Shown here one piece after another: positions 30,801 to 42,485 of a stretch of 64,000 nt of DNA (its first letter is position 1; every line of letters starts with the position of its first letter). The stretch is from NCBI GenBank assembly GCA_033725935.1, contig MU867062.1, positions 1 through 64,000 on the forward strand, written 5' to 3'. Both the position numbers and the translations under genes were made by a program. The notes under the pieces were generated by a model, which was given only the letters and a program-made list of their open reading frames with translations, was not told the DNA's origin and ran no database searches. The stretch comes from Cladorrhinum sp. PSN259 (Eukaryota; Ascomycota; Sordariomycetes; Sordariales; Podosporaceae).

Positions 30801-33610
30801 CGCTCTAGGTCATCTACAGGTAGTCGACTCAACTGTTTCTGAAGAGCAGCGTCCACGGGTCATAAAGCAATGGGCGTCCAAAGGCGGTGTGCTTATTATC
30901 GGGTATCCCATGTTTACAAACGTCTGCAAGAACAGCGAAGAGTTACAGAACCTTTTGCTGGAAACCCCTAACCTCGTCGTCGGTGACGAGGCGCACTACA
31001 TGAAAAACCCAGACTCTCAACGCTCCAGAGCGACCTCGGGATTTTCAACTACCAGTCGAATAGCCCTTACGGGGTCACCTCTGACGAACAATGTCACTGA
31101 CTACTATGCGATGATTAGCTGGGTCGCACCCAATTATCTTGGGCCTATGCCGGAATTCAACTCAAACTTTGCCATTCCCATCAAAGAAGGACTCTATGCA
31201 GACAGCAATGCATCAGACAAGAGGAGGGCTCATAGATTGCTTCACGTGCTGAAGGAAACAGTTGGTCCCAAAATGCACAGAAAGGACGCCGATGTTCTGC
31301 ACAACGAATTGCCAACCAAAAAGGAGTTCATAATCACGCTGCCCCTGACGGATCTTCAGGAACGTCTGTACCGGGAATACATTAACTGCGCCATGGATGC
31401 GAGGGTATCGGATAACATAACAAACCAAGCACGAGCGTGGAGCCTTGTTGCGAAGCTTGGACTTGTTCTTGCTCACCCTAGGATCTTCAAAGCTGTTGCG
31501 GAGTCGAAGAAGGCCGAAGCCCTTCGGCAACAAGCGAAAGAGAGAGCAGGGGACGATGTTGATTTACCGCAAGATTTGTTGAGCCAGTTACTGGAGAAAG
31601 TGGCTGTCCGCGAAATTGATAGAACCGAACACTCATACAAAATTCTTGCCCTCCTGCGGATTTTGGCAGAGTGCAGGAAAGTTGGTGACAAGGTTCTCGT
31701 CTTTAGCCACAGCATCCCTACACTCGACTATCTTGAAAGTCTGTTCAGGGTGCAGAAACTGGGCTACCAGCGACTGGATGGCTCAACCCGTATTGCGGAT
31801 CGGCAGAGCGACACCAAGAGGTTCAATGCTGATGAGAATGCTGCAGTCTATCTCATCTCGACCAAAGCGGGAGGAATTGGCTTGAATATCTATGGGGCAA
31901 ACCGGGTTGTGATATTTGATTTCAAGTACACCCCGACAGATGAGCAGCAGGCAATCGGTCGGGCCTATCGACTAGGCCAGACAAAGCCTGTGTATGTCTA
32001 CTGGTTATTTATTGGAGGGACTTTCGAGAAGATAATCCACGACAATTCCGTCTTCAAAGCGCAGCTCGCATCGAGAGTTGTCGACAAAAAGAACCCAGCT
32101 CCCTGGTCCACGCGCTATAAAGAATACTTTACCCCCCCAAAGGTAGTTGAGCAAGAAGATCTGACCGACGCTAAGGGCCAGGATATTGTTCTTGATGCGC
32201 TGCTGGCGAGTGAAGATGTTGGAAATGCGATCCGTGGAATCACCTCAACTGAGACGTTCCAGAAGGAAGAGATGTTCCGGCTCACTGACGAAGACCAACG
32301 GGAAGCTGAACAGGATATCAAAATGTTCCAGCTTCGTACTCATGATCCCGACGAATATTGCCGCCAAATGGCTGCTCGTAGCAGAATCGACTTGACGTTG
32401 GTACCTCCCCCGGTGTATCAGCCAATACAGGCAACATCTGTCACATTTCCTTCGGCATATCAGCCAACCCCAGCAGGTGGTGAGTCTCAGACAGCGTTAT
32501 TTTGCAACGACAATTCCAGTCCCAGTGGAAGAGTCAAACTGCTCGTGCCTCCTTATCTGAGGGGGCCACCCTGACGATTTAGCACAACCAGAGTACTCCG
32601 AATACTGACTTTGCCCCAGTTCTTCAGCCCCAGCTGACGGTGACAACTTCAATCCCCGTCCCCCCCGGAAGGGGATCAGGCCTCCTCCCTTTACCATCCC
32701 CCACCGAGACCACTGCTGGAACCCCTCTGACAGCCCCCGCTATCCAACCCATAATGGGAGCTGGTACTTTTATCAGGGAACCACAACCTCAAACTCCTCT
32801 GTCATCAACTTCTGCTCCTCGGCCCACTTCTGTTTCTAGGCCAAGTCTTGCTCCTCCGCCAAGTCCTGTTCCTCTCACACCTTCTGCTCCTCCGCCAACT
32901 CTTGGGCCTCCCGCAGCACCTACAGCTTTCAGCACCTCCTTGTCCAAGAACTTGGAGCATTTGGCAATATATTATGCGAGCTTGATGTCCCAAAACTATC
33001 CAGTTCAGCACTCACCAGAGGAGATTTCCTGGTCCATTCTGAGTCTTCTGCAGCAGCTTCATCCCCGCGGAGGCCTGCCCCTGGTTGATCAATTTCAACA
33101 CATCGGGCGCATCTCTAAAAACCGGCGCTTTGCCGAAGGTCTATTCTCAGGTGCTATCAAGGCTGAGGCCATCGTTGCGATGAAGAGAGATGAGCTTGAG
33201 CGGATGTCTGCAAAATACGAGGAAATGGACGCCGACACATTCAAGGACACCGTATGGGTATGGACCCTCTGTCCAACACCTTATTAAGACCGCAACCCTT
33301 CTCTGCTCATCAGCTAACATAGATAAACATGTAGAAGATCGACACAGCTTCGTCAACAGCATCGCCGTTAGCAGACGTGACGAACAAGACAACTGGGACC
33401 GGGGCAGGTGTGGCAGGTGTGACAAAGATCAAGGTGGAAAAGAATGCAAGACAGGGTGGCGGCGCAACGGTGGGGGCAGGAGTTGGAAGGAGAGAATCGT
33501 CAGGGCCGAGAGGAGGAGTGCGATCGGCTACGCCATGTCGGCAAACATCATTGAGAGCCGGGGATTCAGCCGAAACGCCAATGCTCATTGATGACGATTA
33601 TCAGGCATGA
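27850..33610 (+). CDS. SNF2-family chromatin remodelling ATPase, ATRX/ARIP4-like, 1847 aa
   Basis: Three exons: 27850-32479, 32620-33257 and 33335-33610. The motor is complete. Motif I is GLGKTMQ at about residue 922, the DEAH box GDEAH at about 1045, TGSPLTNN follows as motif III, and the helicase C half has GYQRLDGSTR, STKAGGIGLN and QAIGRAYRLGQ (about 1367). The segment KPVYVYWLFIGGTFEKIIHD then ASRVVDKKNP matches ATRX and ARIP4 rather than Snf2, Ino80 or Rad54 proper. ATRX-type enzymes remodel nucleosomes in heterochromatin and at damaged DNA; the role here is inferred. Residues 1-90 look helical and SAM-like. The middle is acidic with basic patches such as KKRRVAP. After the motor comes a Pro-rich stretch and a helical region. 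The last intron has two donors 6 nt apart (33252, 33258), both in frame. Confidence 0.9.
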
Positions 33611-34566
33611 ATTCCGCGTTTTCTTTTTACCCTTTTTGAGATACCCCTGTTTGGCTTTGCTTTTTCTTCACTACATTGCACGCACGGTGTTTCTTAAGCG
33701 GTTAATGACCCACCGATATTATACACAACAATACCGGGAAAAGGACAGATTTGGGGGAATTAGGAAAGAAACAATGAGGCGTTGGGACAATGGGACACTG
33801 GTATATTGGGAAGATCTGGACCGGAGGTACAGCATCTGGACAGCGGAGCTGACTGATATCCTGCATTTGCCTCGGTTTGGTTCGCTTTGGGGTTTGTTGG
33901 GTTGCTGGGTTGCTGGGAGTAAAATTACTTAGCACCCCATGTAAATGCATGTATAAACAAACATAAATGGGAATGAACATTGATTTCCGCCAGAATTTTA
34001 ACTCATCAGTCTTAAACCTTCTAGAAGGTCTTGAAGGCCTGGACTGAGACAGTTCATGACTTGGAAGCTCGGAGGAAAGTGGGGTCTCGGAGAAAGCCCC
34101 AGAGATGTCCGGTACCGCGGGGGCATCGCAGAACATTGAACTGAAGAGTGAGTCTCAGTGACCAATCAAAATGAAGACAATGTCCTATTGGAAAAATGGC
34201 CGCGTCCCATTGAAGCAGCACATACCGAGACTCCGAGTCCAGGAGACAGTGAATCCACAGGAGTGGACCATTTCGTAAAAGGCGGCGGCGGAAGGTCCCA
34301 TTGAGCTGGATACCTGCTGATCTACCTGTTACTTCTCCCTTCTTTTTCTTCTTTTTTTTCTTCAAAACAACAAAACCTGGCCAATTGCTCTTCCCCGCCT
34401 GCCGTTGTGTTGTTGGGAAGTGCAAGAAGCTCCCTCGTGATTTTTCTCTCCCGTGGTTTCGGTCGTGGCTCCTTTACCTCAATTTTTTGCCCCTCTTACC
34501 TGAATTTCAATAAAAAAACAGTAAAGAAATTCTTGCAACTCTTTTCTGTCGCAAAACCGTGACGCC
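33611..34566 (+). promoter_or_regulatory. Upstream region of 5-aminolevulinate synthase
   Basis: About 0.95 kb between two plus-strand genes. The left half should be the SNF2 3' UTR. The right half has two CCAAT boxes in opposite orientation (34162-34166 plus, 34187-34191 minus) and a long T/C-rich tract at about 34325-34365, both plausible promoter parts for the heme gene. Confidence 0.6.
34162..34191. promoter_or_regulatory. Pair of CCAAT boxes, opposite orientation
   Basis: CCAAT at 34162-34166 (+) and ATTGG at 34187-34191 (CCAAT on the minus strand), about 400 bp upstream of the heme-synthesis start codon. The CCAAT-binding (HAP) complex controls heme genes in other fungi, so regulation is plausible; it is not proven here. 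Confidence 0.45.
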
Positions 34567-36491
34567 ATGGACTCCGTGTTGCGCCAGTCCAAGGCTATGT
34601 GCCCCTTCATGATGAAGGCCACCGCCGCCGGCCTCCGGGCCATGACCACTGCCGCTCGCCCTGCTGCTTCTCCTTGCGGCGGCGCCATCTCCAAGCTGCA
34701 GACCCTTGCGCGCCGCTGCCCCGTCATGGGTAAGGCTATGGCTGTCCAGTCGGCCCGCATCGGACATGCTGGTATTCCCACGGTTGCTTCCCGCGCTGCC
34801 ATGTCGACGACTTCGGGCCATGGAAAGACCAGCAAGGCCAAGCTGCACACCAGCCGCTCTCAGGAGGCCCAGCCCATCGAGGGCGCCATCTTCAACAATC
34901 ACGAGAAGGGTATGGAGAAAACATCAGATCACATGCAAAAGCAAACGAGTTCGCCCCCTTTACTGACAAGAAGCCAATTGGTGCCACAGTCCAACTCCCG
35001 CCTCGAATTCCGACCAAGGCGCACGCCGGCGCGAGCCCGACTGCTGCCACCCGCACTGCTCCCCCGGTCATCCACCACGGAACCAAGTTCAACTATGAAG
35101 ACTTCTACGATGCCGAACTGGATAGGAAGCATAAGGACAAGTCGTACCGCTACTTCAACAACATTAACCGGCTGGCCAAGGAGTTCCCGCGCGCCCACAT
35201 GGGCACCAAAGAAGAGAAGGTCACGGTCTGGTGCGCCAACGACTACCTTGGTATGGGTCGCAACCCCCACGTGCTGAAGGCAATGCATGAGACTTTGGAC
35301 GAATATGGAGCGGGTGCCGGCGGTACGAGAAATATTTCTGGTCACAACAAGCACGCGGTCGAGTTGGAAGCGACGATTGCGAAGCTTCATGCGAAGGAGG
35401 CGGCGTTGGTGTTCAGCTCATGCTATGTGGCCAACGATGCCACGCTCGCGACGCTGGGCAGCAAGTTGCCTGACTGCGTGATTCTGTCAGACAGCCTGAA
35501 CCACGCCTCAATGATTCAGGGCATTCGTCACTCTGGAACCAAAAAGGTCATTTTCAAACACAACGACGTGCAGGATTTGGAAGAGAAGTTGGCAGCGCTT
35601 CCGCTGCATGTTCCCAAGATTATTGCCTTCGAGTCTGTCTACAGCATGTGCGGCTCGATCGGCCCGATCGAAAAGATCTGCGATTTGGCCGAAAAGTACG
35701 GCGCAATCACTTTCAACGATGAAGTACATGCCGTGGGCATGTACGGCCCACACGGCGCAGGCGTCGCGGAGCATCTCGACTTCGAGGCGCACCAGCAGGG
35801 CAAGCCACGCGGTACCATCGTGGACCGTGTCGATATCTTCACTGGTACTCTCGGCAAGGCTTACGGTTGCGTAGGTGGTTACATTGCCGGCAGCGCCAAG
35901 CTTGTCGACACTGTCCGCTCCCTCGCCCCTGGCTTTATCTTCACCACCTCGCTCCCTCCCGCCGTCATGGCCGGCGCTAGGGCATCTATCGAGTACCAAA
36001 TGGGCTACAACGGCGACCGCCGCTTGCAGCAACTACACACTCGTGCCGTCAAGGAGGCCCTTGGCGAACGTGATATCCCCGTTATTCCCAACCCGAGTCA
36101 CATCGTCCCGATTCTCGTTGGTAACGCGGAATTGGCGAAGCAGGCCAGCGACAAGCTTCTGCAGGATCACCAGATCTACGTGCAGAGTATCAACTACCCC
36201 ACCGTCCCTGTTGGCCAGGAAAGGTTGCGTATTACCCCCACCCCTGGTCATACCAAGGAGTACCGCGACCACCTCGTGAACGCCATCGACTCCATCTGGA
36301 CCGAGCTTGGCATCAAGCGGACTAGCGAGTGGGCGGCCGAGGGCGGCTTTATTGGTGTGGGCGAAGCTGATGCCGCGCCCGTCGACCCCCTCTGGACAAA
36401 CGAGCAGCTGGGCATCACCGAGGCAGTGGAGCAGGACAATACTGAGCGGCTCTTGGAGAGGGAGATGAAGACTGCGGCTGCTGCTGCTTAA
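34567..36491 (+). CDS. HEM1: 5-aminolevulinate synthase, mitochondrial, 614 aa
   Basis: Two exons, 34567-34909 and 34990-36491 (1845 nt), are joined by a GTATGG/CAG intron with a TTTACTGAC branch site, phase 1. The enzyme condenses glycine and succinyl-CoA to 5-aminolevulinate, the first step of heme synthesis, in the mitochondrial matrix with pyridoxal phosphate. The N-terminus is a basic, Ala/Ser-rich presequence with two Cys-Pro heme regulatory motifs (CPF at 12-14, CPV at 51-53), known in this family to sense heme. The mature part begins near FNYEDFYDAELDRKHKDKSYRYF. Catalytic features include DEVHAVGMYG and the Schiff-base Lys404 in GTLGKAYG. The last 70 residues form a Glu/Ala-rich extension as in other fungal enzymes. 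Very confident. Confidence 0.97.
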
Positions 36492-36964
36492 AGCATGCGT
36501 CGATATCTCTTCAACGAACAAAACCTTTCTCTTCTTGACTTGAACCCGTATCAGTTTTGCCATAAACTCACTTGACCTATAAACCGTTCTTTTTGAGCAA
36601 CTATGAAAATGGCAACGATAACAAAAAAGGGGTGGCTGCTATTATTAAAAACTGCTTTGTTTATGTTGATGCATTGTCAATTAATATGCATCGCATGACC
36701 TGTCCTGATCACTCTTGCTTCGTTTCATGTCTTCTCAAGCTTAATCCTTGCGTGGATGGCTATGGGAAATGTATGTATTGTGTATTTCTTCTTCTACCTC
36801 ATAAATTGAGGAGACAGATCTATACCATACATATTTTTATTTTGTTGGGAGGGGAAATGAAATATATACCCGAACATATTACTTTTCGTACATTCAAGAA
36901 TTTACAATATGAACCTCTTTTTTGGCTGGATTTCCTCTAAAGAGGAGATCTGAAAAAGGCCAGA

Positions 36965-36980
36965 ACACACACACACACAC
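36965..36980. repeat. (CA)n microsatellite
   Basis: About eight CA units in non-coding DNA downstream of the heme gene. Confidence 0.9.
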
Positions 36981-38650
36981 ATTTACATTTTGGTTTCCCT
37001 TGAAAATCTATGTCGTGATATGTGACTGTGACCAAGTCTTGTTGTTGCCATTTGATATCCCGATATCTCGAGGCTGTGTAGTACCTACATGCAGGGAACG
37101 TATATCAGACCAATCCGCATAGTAACTTCTTCTTTTGCAGCATAAATGTAAGTTTCACCTTTACGCATTACGTTCACTTATACGCATCGCACACCTCTCG
37201 CTCTGTCTCGGATATTCTATACGCGGATCGAGAACATATTTCCTGCAGGGTCCTAGACTTGTTGTCTTAGTCATCCCGCCGCAGCCCTTCTCGGCCTCTA
37301 GTGTGAAGACTCGCTCGGCATCCGCGGATCGGAACGGCTTATATTTGGCTGTGCCATATATGTACATGTACATTGCAGTAGAGGTAATCCTGCCGAACCA
37401 CAAACGAATTGTACGGATTACGGTATGAGCATGGCCTGGTGCAACTTTCCCAAGGTTTGTAGTGACCAACCGTAGGAACGGAGCCGGAGTGAATCATTGT
37501 GGTTATTCAACTCCGTCGGGGCGATTTTAACAGTTGTACATATATCACTTTTTTAGGCAATTCAAGATTCGCATTTCACGATCGTACAGGAAGGACAGTT
37601 TTCACCATCAGAGATCTGAGGAAGCAATTACTTCAGCTGTACACACACAAAACCTATCTGTCGAACCAATCTAGAATTTTCCCAGTTATTATTTACTCTT
37701 TTATCTGTTCGTTTCGTTGATGTCCATTCCAGGCAGGTTGGTCTTATCAGCGGCTCAAATTGATTCTGTATTACACCATGAAGATGTGCTTCTTTTCTTC
37801 TGCAAATCTTCCAATCCTTCCTGATCGCATATTAACTCCTCTTGTAACCTCTTGGCAAAAACAACTGCAGCGTCTCACCCAAAAGCCGGTATCAATACCA
37901 GATGCCTGCCGTAAGGAGGCTGTGCAGGTATACCCTGCAGAAGGATCGATCTTTGGAAAGCGTTGACGACGACTTTGCCAACAAAATGGTAATTACGTAG
38001 AAAACTTCATCTTCATATTGCTGACAGCAGTGATATGCTGTTGGTCCATGCAATGATCTTTCTCAAAGGATTATGATCGTGCTTAATCTGATTTGCCTTT
38101 CCACGCTACCTTACGTACACCCATCACATCCCCCCATGTTTCGGGAAGGAAGGGGAAGGGCAAGGGAAGGAGAAGCCTATGTATCCATCTTACAGTAAAG
38201 CCAATGTCTCACAGAAAACTCCTCCCCACAGCAGAGCACCACCAAACAGACAGGAAGACAGACAGGAACAAGCCAAGCAAAACATCTTTACTTGTTAATT
38301 CTTTTTTATTTCATCTTACTTTCATTTTCTCCAATACCTCCTTGATCATTACAATCACACACACACACACAACGGCAAATCACCCCGTCGATCTTACAAT
38401 CTCACAACACCAAAACCGCTCTGCTATCTAACTTGTCCATCAGGTACACAACTAAATCAATCCGCTCAGTGACTTACTTACTCACTCCTAACACCAAAAA
38501 TCTACGATCCAATCCCAAACGACATTCTGTCATCCATCCACATGATCGAATCCCTTTTGAGAAACACAAACTCGGCCTAGCTCAGGTCTTTCCAAAAAAA
38601 AAAATTTATTCCGAAAAAAAATAATTCCACAAATCGATGAACTTCGGAAG

Positions 38651-38715
38651 GGGTGTGTGTAAGTAAAAGTGGTGTGTCTGTGTGAGTGTGTGTCTGTCTG
38701 TGTGTGTATGTATGT
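38651..38715. repeat. GT/TGTC-rich microsatellite stretch
   Basis: An impure GT-rich tract with TGTG, TCTG and TATG variants, upstream of the transcription-factor gene. Confidence 0.8.
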
Positions 38716-39156
38716 GTCATTCAATCATTCTCTCTCATCGCCGCAACGCTGCGCGAAGCCGGTGAAGCATCTAGCACACAGCACACAGCACACAGCAACA
38801 CAACTCAACAAGACATCATCCTTGATACCCTCCCTGTGTCTTATAGTTCTTTTTTGGACTTGGACCTTTTTCTTTCAGACCTACCTCTGTTTCCGCGCCC
38901 CCCGTCCTTCCCCCCTGAGCCGGTTAGCGTATTCGGCATTTGCATGCAATCGAATTATACGACATTCCATATCACATACCTATCTCACCCAACCCACCCC
39001 TCGGTGCCGAAGAAGAGTGGTGTGGGCGGGTGTGGGGCTGGTGAAGGGAAAAAAGAAGACGACGGAGAAGAAGTCAGTCGAGCGGAGTAGGAGAGTGAGT
39101 ACCAGGTCGGAGTACCTTGTATACTACCGGACGGGGGGAGAGGAGAAAAGTGGGAT

Positions 39157-41652
39157 ATGGAGTCGTCGTCAATAGACCAGAGCCCAACCTCCGGTCCTGA
39201 TGCAACTGCCACCGCACCCATCTCATCTAACTCAAAGGTGACAAAAGGCCCTCGGGCCTGTGCTACCTGTGCTCGTGCGAAGAGCAGGTGCATTTCTGGC
39301 CCAGAAGGACAGGGGAAATGTGAGAGGTATGCTCTTATGGATGATCGGCACACACACCTGTTGAGCGACTTGAGACAATCTGACCTCTCATTCCAGATGC
39401 CACCGGCTCGGAAAGTCATGCTCCTCCCAGACCCCGGCTCCGCCCAGGAAACGCAAGGAGCCAAAACCTACCCGCGTGGCTGAACTAGAGAGGCGTATCG
39501 AGGATCTCACTGCTCTCGTCGGGACATCAAAGCAGCAGCCGCAACAACTGGCTCCCAGCCCCCCCATCTCCGATTATCACCACCATGATCATCACCAACT
39601 GCCTCTGCTCCTCCGCTCTATTGGCCCAACAGCGGCAGAGGGAGCTGCCAAACTTGGCCAGGCTCCATGGCCGGAGCCACTGGCACATCTCTTCCCCGGC
39701 GACGGGTCTCTCTTTGAGGGATCAGGAGAGCATACCCAATACCCTCATCAGCACCAGCACCAGCACATAGCGGATAGCAGCGTTCCTGCAAGCAGCAGCC
39801 ACGGCATATCCCCAGATGCCCGGGTATTGCTGCCATCCAATCCAAAGTACCGACTACCCCAGGTAGAAGAAAGTACCTGGCCGGAAGGAGATGAAGCTGA
39901 AGAGCTGCTTCGCGAATACACGACGCACATGGGCCATCTATTCCCCTTTGCCGTGATACCCTCGGGTATACGTTCCCAGACTTTGCGAGAACAAAAGCCC
40001 TTCTTCTGGAAGGCTGTCATGGTCGAGGCGTGTCAACTCGACGGTGCACGACAGATAGCTCTGGGCGAAAGGTTGTTGAAAGACATTGCCGAGGCAGCAT
40101 TTATGCGATCGCAAACCACGTTGGATCTGTTACAAGGATTACAGCTTCTGATTGCTTGGTATCATTTTAATCTCGACAAATATCAGACGACCAACTTGTT
40201 GTTCCTGATGCGGTCGATAACTACTACTCTGGGGTTCGAAGCAGCAGCCTCGGATGACCAAAATAACTGGACTTCTGAGATTCTTGAGAGAATGCGTGCC
40301 TTTGCTGGAACGTATTACCTGGCGACCATGTAAGTTTTTCCTTGAACAAGTTAAAGAATAGTCGCGCAACCCCCGCCTGACCCAAAGTTCCAGAGCTTCA
40401 ACTACCCACAAAAACCCCGATAAGCTGATGGCGTCTCCGTACCTTAACAAATGTTGCGGTGTACTCCTGGAAATGATGGAGTACAAAACCGATGAGCTCC
40501 TCGTACATCTCATCAGGGTGCAGCATCTTACCTGGCGGACGTCTAGAGCCCTCGCCGCCCAACAGAAAACCCAAATGGAGTCACATCACCGACATCCTTA
40601 TGAGCAGATAGAACTTTTGCGAGTTACGGTACGAAAATTTACCGAGTCACTGCCGGTCCATATCAAGACCAACCCATCCATGGTGGGCCACGTTCACGTC
40701 GCAGAGCTTCTCCTCTACGAGGGTGTTATTCACGAGGCGCAGGAATACTCCCGCCAATACTCTAGTATGCAGCAAGATGGCGAGAGATCCGTCGTGCCGC
40801 AGCAGCAGGATCTGCTCAATATGCTGTGGGCCTGCACCGCCGTCGTGAAAGCTTTCCTAACGAATCGGTTTGCTCAGCAGATGGGGGATTACCCTCGCTT
40901 CGTCTGCATGTCGTCGCTCGATTTTACCTATGTGTTTTTGACCATGCTGAAGCTGATGACGCTACGACTGCCCGGTTGGGACCTGAAAAACTTGAGGGCA
41001 GCATTAGACTTTGAAAGTACGTACAGCAACCAACGGTTTTTCTCACATATTTGATATCCTCTCTGGAAATGACATCTCTAACATACGTTGGCTGTGGTCT
41101 GAAACAGAGTTTGTAAACAGACAGATCGAAGATATGAATTATACGGCAAAACGAAGAAAGAAGCGGAGCAAAAGCCGTGGCCACAGTAGCAGCTCCCATA
41201 ACAGTCCAGTTGGCGCCGTCGAAGGCCAGGAAGGGTCAACAGAAATCCAAGACCCCTGGTCCAAGTTGGCGCATAAGATTCAGACTCTCAAAGATTGTAT
41301 TGTGAGTTAGTTGTGTGGTGTTCCGCGGAGAAGATGAAGATTGGTCAACATGGAAGTCAATGCTGATACTCAGAATTTCCCCCTCCAGGATCGTGATATT
41401 GATAGTGGCCAAGGACCATCCGATCTGTCGCGGGTGTATGATCCGGCGCCCATGACGCTGACGGACGCAACTCAGGACTTGATGCAAGATCTGCTGCAGG
41501 GCTTCGGAAACGAGATATGGGGTGGTGGTGAAATGGATATTGACTGGAACGCGGCTGGCTCTCTTTTTGTCAATGAGCCCATGTTTGATTGGTCTGCCGT
41601 GTTTGGAAGTAGCCAGCCTCTCCAGAACTCCTTCCTGGGGTACCAGATGTAG
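39157..41652 (+). CDS. Zn2Cys6 transcription factor with fungal-specific regulatory domain, 727 aa
   Basis: Five exons: 39157-39326, 39397-40329, 40394-41016, 41108-41301 and 41389-41652 (2184 nt). The first intron splits the zinc cluster. Once spliced it reads C35-x2-C38-x6-C45-x9-C55-x2-C58-x6-C65, the binuclear cluster of fungal C6 factors. A basic linker (PPRKRKEPKP) and a short coiled coil (VAELERRIEDLTALV) follow, as usual for dimeric factors. Residues about 165-550 form the fungal-specific middle homology region (for example LFPFAVIP and GLQLLIAWYHF). A KRRKKRSKSRG patch lies near 590. The last 100 residues are acidic with Trp, Phe and Asp (GEMDIDWNAAG, MFDWSAVFG), a likely activation domain. 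Target genes are unknown; the neighbouring GH30 gene is one guess. An alternative acceptor 15 nt upstream of exon 5 also keeps the frame. Confidence 0.9.
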
Positions 41653-42485
41653 GGAGGAGTAAAAATAAATACCCGAACACACATATGCGTGCATGATATA
41701 TAACATGCATTGCCGCGTCGGGGGTTTTTTTAATATCTTTTTTTCACCGACGTCCAGTTTTTATGCCCAAGTCCTTTGTTCCTCTTTCATGTCACTCAGC
41801 GATGGCACACCAATAACTAGCCAACAACTGGATAAACTCGGGGCAAAGGGACTGCGAGCGTGAAGAGTATCTAGTCGGCAAGTTGCGAATTTAACCGTCA
41901 GGGCATTTCCTGTGCGCTGGGTGTTGAGTTACTCTCGGAGAGCTGGAAGCCAAGACTTTGAAGAGGCAAATGGGCATGTGGAAAGGGTGGCTCCGGATGA
42001 GACGAAGGGGTGAGGTTGTGTTGCCATGGTTCTCGGGTTGTTGTAAGGCATGCAGCAGTTGCTGTCTGAAAGTCCATCCTGACGAGAAGGCAGCAACTGA
42101 GTTGAGGAGGATATCGACAAGACTTTGAGAGAGACTAACCTCGAGCTTCGGAGCTCTCGAAACCAGACTAATCTTATACCATGAAATAGAATTAGTGACA
42201 GCGGTAACTGCCATGAGCCGCAGCCTATGATGTCAATTACAGACTGGAGATTGGTTCTCGGGCCACGAGGGTAATTAATATGCTGTAAATGAGGCAATAT
42301 GAAATTCCCCAGAATATGGGTGAGGGGAGTCAACTCACACGACAAGAATGCGGAGAAGGTCAGGGAGTTGATTATGTCGAGGTCTGCTTTGATATAGATA
42401 TAAAGACCTTCTGTGAGATTATCGAGAACAGCGTGAGCTCGTTTGTCTTGACAACAGCGTCAAAAACGAGAGAAAATCTTTTGTC
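41653..42485 (+). promoter_or_regulatory. Promoter region of the GH30 gene, TATA box at 42399-42404
   Basis: 0.83 kb. A TATAAA box lies 82 bp before the ATG, which suits an inducible secreted enzyme. One GGATAAA word at 41830-41836 fits the GGNTAAA motif of XLR-1/XYR1-type xylanase regulators, but a single match is weak. The left part is the transcription-factor 3' UTR. Confidence 0.6.

Larger units (their letters stand above)
36492..39156. promoter_or_regulatory. 2.7 kb region upstream of the Zn2Cys6 factor, with CA/GT microsatellites
   Basis: Between the heme gene and the transcription factor, both plus strand. It holds (CA)n tracts at about 36965-36980 and 38357-38371, a GT-rich stretch at 38651-38715, and many short open frames. 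A long regulatory region or long 5' UTR for the transcription factor is plausible. No gene is recognised. Confidence 0.6.
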
